Shown here piece by piece: positions 55,691 through 64,000 of a stretch of 64,000 bases of DNA. How positions within the stretch are numbered: position 1 is the first letter of the stretch; each line of letters begins with the position of its first letter. The DNA is taken from NCBI GenBank assembly GCA_018340375.1, contig JAFFJZ010000001.1:30806001-30870000 (forward strand). The letters are read 5' to 3'. The notes below the pieces were generated by a model. The model was not told the origin of the DNA and made no database searches. It saw nothing but the letters and a program-made list of their open reading frames with translations. Source of the DNA: Gonatopus flavifemur (Eukaryota; Arthropoda; Insecta; Hymenoptera; Dryinidae). A program made the position numbers and the translations under genes.

Positions 55691-55796
55691 GGTGAAAAGT
55701 AATCATTTTTAGGATAATTATTCTATCTATAAATCATTTTTAATCAAGTCAAGCTCATATAAATTTTAAAGGGCTGCTATATTCATACAGTATCAT

Positions 55797-55856
55797 AGGT
55801 GAGCGACAAGAGATCCGCATCTTGAATCAGGAAGATCTAAGTTCGATTCCGAATGA
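55797..55856 (+). other. tRNA-like string, possible SINE head
   Basis: GGTGAGCGACAAGAGATCC followed about 25 bases later by AAGTTCGATTCC resembles the A and B boxes of a tRNA promoter. ATCTT and AAGAT between them could form an anticodon stem, but the loop would be eight bases and no acceptor stem is found. A T-run follows. It is probably a relic or chance. Confidence 0.2.
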
Positions 55857-56032
55857 AATATATATATTTTTTTTTTTCATTCAGGAATTTTTCAATAATT
55901 CTGTGAGATGATCAGCGAGACTATCGGCGAGATCTCATTCATATTTCGAATTGTTTTATAACCGAAACTATTTGCAAGACCATTTCCAAGACTATGCGAG
56001 ATCGTGTGCGAGATACTGAATTTCCGCGCGGG

Positions 56033-58570
56033 ATTGTCGATATTAAATACAGTGAGCTCTCCGAATGGTGTCTTACTCACTCTATCGGGGATAGGCATTT
56101 AAGCGAGAAAGAGGTTCGCGGCGCTATTCAGAGAGCGCACTGTACAGCTTTGTGGGGTGATCGGAATGGTTTTTCGTTCGTTTGTTTAGTTATTACGAAA
56201 TTCTATATTATGCACTCAAAGTTGAGAAGAATCCCCCTGGAGGGATAAGAAGAGTGCCTCAAAAACGTCTATAATTCAACAGTAGTTCGACCCGTTATGC
56301 AACGGATGCAACGATCAATCATGCAAATTACACCTGAAATTGCTTTAAGTCTAATATCTTGCGGGCTAATTGCCTTTCGTGTCAACAAGGATTTGTCGAT
56401 CCATAGATAAAATAATACCTAAATCAGATATTCTCAAAGTTACCACGGGTGCCACACGAACACGATACTCGGATCCATTTACCTTCCTTTACCTCCCGGT
56501 GATTGATGATTATTCAATCGCAAGGTTTCACTTGAAACGAGCTTGCATCTTCTTTCTCTCAACAACTTCATAAATAAGAAGTGTGTTCGCTGCGTATTGT
56601 TAAGCTCGTGTTTTTGCAACTTGTAAACGATGAAGTAAATAAGCAACGTAGCAAGACCAAAGTGAGACCTAAGTTCAACAACGGTATCAGAGACTAGCCG
56701 AGCCACTTTCGAATAACTCTAAGAATTAATGAAACAAGAAGCGAGGCGTATAATATTGAAATGGTAACCACTGTACACGTAATCCGATACTTTACAGAGA
56801 AACGGAAAGAAGAACGTATTATTAGAATATATAGGAATATGATGATTTAAACGTATTGCTTCTGAATAACCGTACAAAGTAATAAAATAAGAGATGTTCC
56901 GTAGGAAGGGTAGGGTACGCAGGGTTATGACGTTGTTGAACGCCACCGAGGAAATAATTTTCCTCTAAGGAAACGGAATTGTTTGAGAAATGTAAATATG
57001 TACCTACATTCTATGCTATTGAAGAAGAAAGAATAATATTTATCTAATGTTTTATTCACATAACAGAAACTTATAAATCTTCTATTGTAGATGGAAGGGA
57101 GAAAAAGAACAACCTTGTACGTTCGAGAAAGGTACGATTAAATCTGACTCATGAATCCTGATTTAATCGAGACGCGATGGATACATAGTCTCCGCGTGGA
57201 GGAGACGATTTTATATGATCTTGAATCGGTCGATATAACTACACGCCACTTGGAATGATTATAGTACGTTTATGACACTTCTCAGTCCTTATACGATATC
57301 CAATTATAATAGAAAATTGAACGATAATCATATGATGATACCATCGTAATTCTTGTAATACGTAATATACTCCATATAACACGTAATTTTGATATAATAA
57401 CCACGGGGATGGAATCTTCAAATGCTTTTTATTTGCATTCCTTTAGGGTCAAGGTGTTATCACTACTCTGTACTTCCTTGTACTTTCATGTGTATATGTG
57501 GAAAAAAGTAATCTCGGATATAAAAAGGATTGTGTTCGAAATAAAATGTTCACATCCATGCACGGATGGCGGAAAGTTCTCGCAACGGAAAGAGATTATA
57601 CAATCGCGTGTGGGATATTCAACGTTTAGAAATGTTGAAGAAATGATATTTATATTTTCTCTTTTATATAAACTCGATTAAAAAGTAATGAAGGATGTAG
57701 GTTATCTGAAATGACCAATTCGAGCAATAAGAATCCTTCGATTGCCCCGTGAACGGGCTTCCTTTTCTTCCTCCTCCCGGGAGTGTTTTTTTTTTGCGCG
57801 AGCAAATTATGATCGTCGATGATAAATGATTTCCATCAATAACAATAATAAGAATAATAGAAATGACATGCTCCATGGTCGGATGATCATTGTGACGTCA
57901 TGATTATGCCAATGTAGGAATTCTTGGAAGATCTCGTGCCAGTTTCTCAAGGCCTCTCGTAGAGATTCGTGCTCTTCTTCCGCTTTAATGAAAGAAAGGG
58001 AAAGACTACAAGAGGATGATCATCCAAGACGGGTACGTTCACCGCGATTATTTCATTATTATCATTATTCAATTTAAGGCCAGAATGAAATGCGATAAAT
58101 TGATCGTGAAGGGGTGCTCGTAAAACAACGGAGCTTTGCGATACATACGCGTGTGCAAACAAAAAACAAATCCAATAATTCGAAATCAAGGGCTGATGGA
58201 AGGGACTTGAAGTTTTCAAAGATGGCTCAAATGGTATTTATTAATTCTATGAGAAGTAAATCTCATAAATATAATATTATCACATGATCATGGTTGATAT
58301 AAAGGATTTGAGGAAATCTTGAATCACAACATTCCAAATTCCATTCGATTCATTATCGAATCGAGACTCTTAAAACATTACCAATTTCCACTCAGATATA
58401 ATTCTCATACGAATGCCGATAGTTGTTCGAGTTCGAATATATAACATGTGGTACAACACAAACGAATGACCGACGTAATAGAACAACACACACAGAGGTA
58501 CACATGTAGATATATATACACACGCACAAACATAAAGAGTTTGTTCGCGTTGATACGTGATAAGAGTAAA
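56033..58570. other. No gene seen
   Basis: AT-rich sequence without transposon ends. Several 60-90 codon ORFs on both strands overlap and show no domain-like features. Confidence 0.35.
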
Positions 58571-58577
58571 CGTCTTT

Positions 58578-58748
58578 CCGTTCAGTCCTCTCTTGTCATT
58601 TTGTGATGGTAGTAGAGCGGTCTTTGGTTGTACAGCTGAATATCACTTGGTTATTACGGGCTCGTCATCCGCTCACGCAACACGGTAGAAAATTACTTTC
58701 GGTAACAAAAAGTATTGAAAAAACTAGTACGAGTTGTGCTCTTCCTCG
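58578..58748 (+). promoter_or_regulatory. Possible alternative promoter and 5' non-coding exon
   Basis: CCGTTCAGTCCTC includes TCAGT, the arthropod initiator core, with the start at about 58584. It is followed by 165 bases of less AT-rich sequence ending at a CTCG|GTATGT splice donor (58749). No ATG-initiated reading frame of note crosses the donor. It could be a 5' UTR exon of the same large gene suggested at 24480. Initiator and donor consensus strings are short, so chance occurrence is quite possible. Confidence 0.22.
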
Positions 58749-60096
58749 GTATGTTACAAAAAAATCGTCCATAAATCTTGACGTGTCAAAGTATTCGCGT
58801 TGGTGATAATAATGAAATTTCAAAGTTCAAATACCGGGACAATAACTATCGTTAGAGATCAAGTTTGTGATGTTTTATGATTAATCGAATCGATCGATCG
58901 TGGAGTTGCGTGAATGACATTATTATCAGACTATATATTTCACGTTTACCGAAAGAGAAGAAGAATCCGAAGATAGTTAAAGTGACGAAGAAATTATCTG
59001 CGCTCAAGTAACTGTACCTGCACGATGGAGTACAATTATTACGGTGAATATAATTGCTTCAAGCGGCAAGTCGATAATCGTTCCACGTTGGACTCATTGT
59101 CGGAATGTTGAAAATTTAGTTTCGTTTCATGATTTATGATACATTTATATTTCTGTTTTTCTTCTGTGTCCAATTACAAACAGTTTGAAAAAAACTTGAA
59201 TTCGTTGATAAAATTTATCGATTTTATCTGATAAAAACCTTTGTTCAGTTTTTGTTTTCATTAATGCTTTAAAATATACATACATCATTGAAATATTTTT
59301 TCGTTGAGAGGAAAACCTTTATCACACGTTCCCTCGATTAGTTTTTCAAATGGCACGCAGTGATCTCTGATCTCGAAATATGACGAAACAACTCATCTCC
59401 GTCGATGATCGATCATAAAAATCTGCGTTCACTTTCTAAATTCGAGAGAATACGAAAAATTTCACTTAATTTCCATCGTCGATGAATCTATCACGTGAGT
59501 ATGTTAATAACAACATAGAGAATAACATCGTTTCAAATGATTACGAATTATAGGGAGATGACCTTTCGATACAACAGCCAGCCACACTCATTGTTATCCA
59601 ATATTTTTCAATCAAGGTTCAGATTCGAGAATTTATTCTCAATCGCGTGGTGACTCAATGACAAGATATTATTCATTCTGAAATAATAATTGCATATCAA
59701 TTACCGTCACATTTTTTCCTCGTACCGTAATCATGCTGTTTTCTTCTCCCATTGCTTTTTTTCGTCCTGGATCTTTGACGAGACAAATATGACAAGTGTG
59801 ACATTTAAAATTTTATCAATTCCTCGGTAATAAAGTTCATTACGGTTATGTGTAACGTTCCTTCCTCGTGATTTATACGTGAAAGTTGTAATCCGAGCTC
59901 CCGACGCGTGATTTGATAAATGAGTTGATTGATAATTTTGTTATGTATCTACGCGCATAACGATCAAAAGAGGAAAAAGGAAAAGGTGTAGGAAATGAAA
60001 AATAAAGGTGATTAATTGATTAAAATGAATCGAAATGAGAATTGAAGTACAAAGGTTGATGATCAATAATGGCAAAACGAAGCGATGAGTGATGAT
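58749..60096. other. No gene or transposon seen
   Basis: AT-rich, apparently single-copy sequence free of the foldback elements common elsewhere. This would fit an intron with regulatory content, but no specific site can be supported. Confidence 0.35.
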
Positions 60097-60258
60097 TATC
60101 AGGTGTAGAAGTATGGAACCGGAATTTCCCTATAAATGGCACTAGGCATCAGTTTAGGGATCCTAAGACTTCCCCACTTCTTCAGCACCATCATCTCCCC
60201 CTAACAGCTGATGACGATTTTTACCACAAAACAATAAGAATTCTGTACACCCGTAATT

Positions 60259-61017
60259 CCCTAGTAGAAATTTGACAGGGAATTCCCTATAAGAAGCATG
60301 GTCCTCGTAAGGCTGCAATAGGGGACTCCTAATTAATGGAAACTTTTAATTACCTTATCAGGTCCTGACATGGCATCCTGTTTAGGACCTTACAACAATG
60401 TAACGCAAGGTTTTTGACAGGTCCCAGTCAGATTTTTTCTTTCAGTAACTTAGACATGGTATTCCTATCAGAACCTGATCAGGATTGCCTTCACTCGTCC
60501 GTATTTGAATTGTGAGGTAACTGTCAAGATATCTTGATCAGGACCTGATCAGAATTGCCTTGGCTCATCCGTATTTCAATCATGTGATAACCGACAAGAC
60601 AGCCGAATCAGGGCCTGATCAATTCAGAACGATGAATGTATCAAATTATTCAGAATTTTCACAAGACTCATTAGAAATTCACCTATCTTTTTTAAATGTT
60701 TGACAAAGGTCTATTTGGATCATCAGTAGGATTTCTTCTGTTGGGGGAGTTTGAAAACATTTTATGAAAAGTGAATTCCATGAAAATTAAATTGGATGTT
60801 AGAATATAGCTTAGATGAGGTCGTGATTGGGAATTCAATTACTACCCTGATCAAATCCTGATTGGGAAACGTTTGGTTTTCCTGATCAGTACCTTGTCTT
60901 TTCCCTGCGTTACATTTTTGTCAGGGCCTTATCAGACAGTCAAGTCAGGCCCTGAACAGAAATCAGGCATGTCTGATCTGGACCTGATTTTTTTCCATAT
61001 CAAAATTTTTACTAGGG
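60259..61017. mobile_element. MITE inserted in the mariner leader
   Basis: CCCTAGTAGAAATTT and AAATTTTTACTAGGG are inverted ends. The interior repeats CCTGATCAGG and its variants, including two tandem units at about 60475-60535 and 60545-60605 sharing CTGATCAG(G/A)ATTGCCTT and TCCGTATTT. CCCTAGT ends also occur at 11990-12326, so this may be the same broad family. Confidence 0.65.
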
Positions 61018-61036
61018 TTGTTTTATAACCTTAAAC

Positions 61037-61920
61037 ATGTCGAGTTTTGTGCCTACAAACTACGATCTTCGGATAGCATTGGTTTTTTGTCATCATTTGA
61101 AGAAAACTGCTGCAGAATTACATCGACTGCTTGTCGAAGCTCACGGTGAACATGCCCTTGGTAAAACACAGTGCTTCGAGTGATTCAAAAAATTTGAAAG
61201 TGACGATTTTGACGTGAGAAACGAAGAGCGTGGGAAACCACCGAAAAAGTTCGCAGACGACGAATTACAAGTCTTATTGCATGAAGATGATACTCAAACT
61301 CAACAAGAACTCGCGGATCAACTGAATGTGACGCAGAAAGCCGTCTCCATTCGTTTGAAAGCTATGGAAAAGATTCGGAAAGTGGGAAAATGGGTTGCGC
61401 ATGAACTGAATGTAATTGTGAAATGCTGTTCGACAGATACAAAAGAAAGTCATTTCTCCCTCGAATTATGACAGGTGATGAAGAATGGATGTACTTTGTG
61501 AATCCTAAGTGTCGGAAATCATAGTTGAATCCAGGCGAATCATCGACATCCACTGCAAGACCAAATCGTTTTGGAAAGAAGACAATGCTCTGTGCTTGGT
61601 GCATGAGTTGCTGGAACCTAGGCAAACCAACCGTCAACACTGATCGCTACCAACGGCAAATGATCGACACGACCGGAATATGGAAAAAGGCAACACAAAG
61701 TCATCCTGCTCCACGATAATGTCCCATCACACACAGCAAAACGGGTCAGGCAAACGATCCAGCCTTATTCTCCAGACTTGGCTCCGTCCGATTATCATCT
61801 ATTCGCGTCAATGGGACATGCTCTCGCTGAACAACGCTTCAATTCGTATGAAAATGTAGGAGAATGGCTCGATAACTGGTTCGCTTCAAAAAAGAAACTG
61901 TTTTTTTTTTGCGTGGCAAT
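61037..61920 (+). pseudogene. mariner transposase, inactivated
   Basis: The frame opens with M-S-S-F-V-P, as in Mos1-like transposases, and keeps the helix-turn-helix region (H-L-K-K-T-A-A-E, Q-C-F-E). An in-frame TGA falls where the family has Trp at 61181-61183. The next open stretch (61214-61471) has the second DNA-binding region (Q-L-N-V-T-Q-K-A-V-S) and W-V-x-H-E-L-N, then loses frame. Shifted frames downstream still show T-G-D-E (first catalytic Asp), L-H-D-N (second) and P-D-L-A-P-S-D-Y-H (third), the D,D34D pattern. Short internal deletions explain the reduced length. It is a fossil. Confidence 0.85.
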
Positions 61921-62058
61921 AATAAACTGCCGGAAAGATGGGAAAAATGTATAAACAGCAATGAAAATTATTTCGAAAAAAATATTTTTGATCATTCTCA
62001 AACAACGAACGTGTGATTTTTACAAAAAAATTCCGGTTCCATACTTCTACACCTGGTA

Positions 62059-64000
62059 TTTTGCTGGTTGATTGGAGCAAGAACATTCGGTTTCGGATCA
62101 CAAGTGGATGCGTATTCGCGTGAATAATTTTGATATCGGAATTCGATAACTATAATGTGATGATGTCATATCCTTTCACGAGGATGATATTTGAAAATTT
62201 GAAACTTCACAGAGTATACCGTGATGGAGATGGTTAACAAACGTTCATTGTCGCATATTTTCTGAGATAAAGTTATAAAAAGAACAGAGAGTATCAAAGA
62301 AGTTGATGCTTGGACCGTGTATTCCGATATTCATCCATTCTAAGAAATTAAAACATTATGATCATGCGAATTCTTGCGTGAGTCGAAAGAGGAAAAAAAC
62401 ATTCTCAACGGCGTAGACACGTTCATTCCTGTCATATAATTTTATTAATAAGATAAATTTTCATCCCAACGCTTCGCGATGAAGATCGAGTTGAGTGAAG
62501 CGCGAAATGAATTTATCGCTATAACATTCAATCTTCTTTCTCTTGATTTGCATTGGCGTGAAATAGCCGGTCCCGTCGATGAAAGTTTATTGGGAAGAAA
62601 AGAGGAGAACGAAAGCGACTGTTTTCATCGTGCACGACACTTTGAGAAAAACAATGATCAAAGCGTCACCACTTTAATTAAAGCGCCATGTGATATGAGT
62701 GCCACGCGACACGCACAAAAGTCTGAACGTCTCATAAATTTAAATTGAGCTTGTCAATTCAAAGCAAAGTGACTCGGAGGAAGGAAAAAAGAGAGGAGAA
62801 AAAAATGAAGTAGCTCATGCGCGGTTATAATACTGTTAACCAAACCGACCAAGTCCAGCGCACGACTCTCCGCGTCTGATTATTCGACTTGTCACGTCAA
62901 CTCCCGCCTCTGTGTCACGACGATCGAATATCGATTTCACCATAGAATTGGTGCTCGTTCAGGAATGTTGTTCAGTCAAATGGCAATTTTTATTATTTCA
63001 AACACACTCGCACACACAACCGGGATAATTTTTCTCTTTTGATTCATTAAATAGAGAATCTTGAATCAGATACCTCATATATAACTTGTTTAGTCATTCG
63101 TATTAACTATAAATTTTGAAGACATAAAGGAGAGGGAAGAGGAGAATTTCGCAATAGTAACTCGACTGCTTTTAGAGATAATTAAAAGGAAATTGCGTGA
63201 GGAAATTATACAAATGAAACTTGTCTGTCAGGGAAAAGTGGTGCCCGCATAACATCGAGAGATCTTATCGAAATTTTTCAGGTTGAATCATGTTGTAGAA
63301 ATCTATGATATACGAATCAAGAAAAATAGTTTGGTTGAATATTGGACAACAGAAAAAAAGCTGTCGCTGAAAATAAATGTAGAGGATAGTTTTAATGGGA
63401 GCCTGATTGCGCACGCTTCGTTGATATATGTATAAGCAGGAAATTTATTCAATTTAAAGGAAGATTGAGCATTATTCGTGGGATTATGAACATTTCTGTG
63501 GGTGAAGTTTTCTCTTCATACTGTAAATCCCTATGTGCAAATGTTTTCAAAATCAACATCGAGGGAAGAAATTGAAATTGAATATATTGAATAATCCTCT
63601 TCGATTCCCTTGGATAACGGACGGCAAAAGGCATATATCATTTTTCCAGAGATATTTTTCATGCACCTCCATATTTATAGAATAATATAAAAAATGTTTG
63701 CAATAACCAAGAAGATTTTGAATAATTTTCACACAGAATACATTGACGTATTCCTTATACCGCTAAGTAATATTTTAAACTATCTTCGGTATCAACAACA
63801 TACGGTACAACTATACAAATATCAATCCACGCACGATGCGGATATATCGGCTAATATTGACTTTGGTGTGTTAGAAATTTCATTTGTTTGCAGGTCTATC
63901 TTTAGATATTATTACATCTATAAATATAGAAGATAATACAATACAAAACCACGATGCTCCTTAACGGGAGTTTTTTCTTCCTGATTCATCAATAAGAAAT
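62059..64000. other. No gene seen; mildly GC-richer patch near 62830-62960
   Basis: Bases 62830-62960 contain several CG dinucleotides (CCGCGTCTG, CACGACGATCG) and a TTATAATA string upstream at about 62825. It could be a regulatory patch. The 89-codon ORF at 62479-62748 has no recognisable features. Confidence 0.25.

Larger units (their letters stand above)
52657..56032. mobile_element. Possible 3.4-kb element with CCCGCGCGGAAATTCAG ends
   Basis: CCCGCGCGGAAATTCAGA at 52657 and its inverted copy ending CCGCGCGGG at 56032 are followed inward on both sides by repeated CTCGC/GCGAG units (for example AATAGTCTCGC, GCGAGATCGTG). They could be the two ends of one element, or two separate terminal fragments. 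No target duplication is clear. Enclosed are two foldbacks, a GGGCC-repeat zone and a tRNA-like string. Confidence 0.4.
60099..62056 (+). mobile_element. mariner element, mauritiana/Mos1-like, with internal MITE
   Basis: The ends (T/C)CAGGTGTAGAAGTATGGAA plus CCGGAATTT are inverted at about 28 positions and flanked by TA (60097-60098 and 62057-62058). CCAGGTGTA-AAGTA resembles the Mos1 terminus. A 759-base MITE lies between the left end and the transposase ATG; without it the element is about 1.2 kb, near the usual 1.3 kb. The transposase is broken, so the copy is dead. Confidence 0.88.

Noticed and set aside
55797..55856. tRNA gene
   Set aside because: A- and B-box-like strings are present, but there is no acceptor stem and the anticodon loop would be eight bases.
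61214..61471. Independent 85-codon gene
   Set aside because: It is the second open segment of the broken mariner transposase, following an in-frame stop and preceding a frame shift.

Overview
The window looks like a piece of an insect nuclear genome. It is AT-rich, its one clear housekeeping gene is split by short GT-AG introns, and it carries mariner, P-like, hAT-like and TTAA-type DNA transposons plus dozens of short foldback elements. The order of insect cannot be settled from the sequence. There are no bacterial-style operons, CRISPR arrays or rRNA genes, and no tRNA I would defend.

Layout: (1) 1-2605 is a decayed P-element/THAP9-like transposase gene on the minus strand. An inverted duplicate of its own middle part runs off the left edge of the window. 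(2) 3087-5418 is an LTR-like promoter segment followed by an intronless ORF for a basic, repeat-containing 533-residue protein of unknown function. (3) 5419-20600 has no gene. It holds an 8-bp-TSD hAT-like element (9152-10355), TTAA and TA foldback elements, and a dense cluster of nested foldbacks at 16750-20042. (4) 20667-24002 is a complete seven-exon DNA polymerase eta gene (771 residues), with catalytic acidic residues, a UBZ zinc finger and PIP-like motifs. (5) 24480-25004 may be a 5' non-coding exon of another gene. (6) From about 25 kb to the end I find no convincing protein-coding exon. This stretch is either a very long intron or intergenic, and it is heavily invaded by non-autonomous DNA transposons.

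Notable transposon structures: a 2.5-kb CAGGG-terminated element with a perfect 7-bp TSD (38016-40558), whose transposase-like ORF is split by a TA-targeting MITE; a train of five abutting MITEs (33394-34401); three foldbacks sharing TTAA junctions (16750-17563); a hAT-type element with a perfect 8-bp TSD (49452-50397); and a mauritiana/Mos1-like mariner relic (60099-62056) carrying its own MITE insert.

The strongest functional gene is the polymerase, which performs translesion DNA synthesis. The basic repeat protein is the most interesting unknown. All calls come from reading the sequence by eye. Family names rest on recognisable motifs, not on a search.
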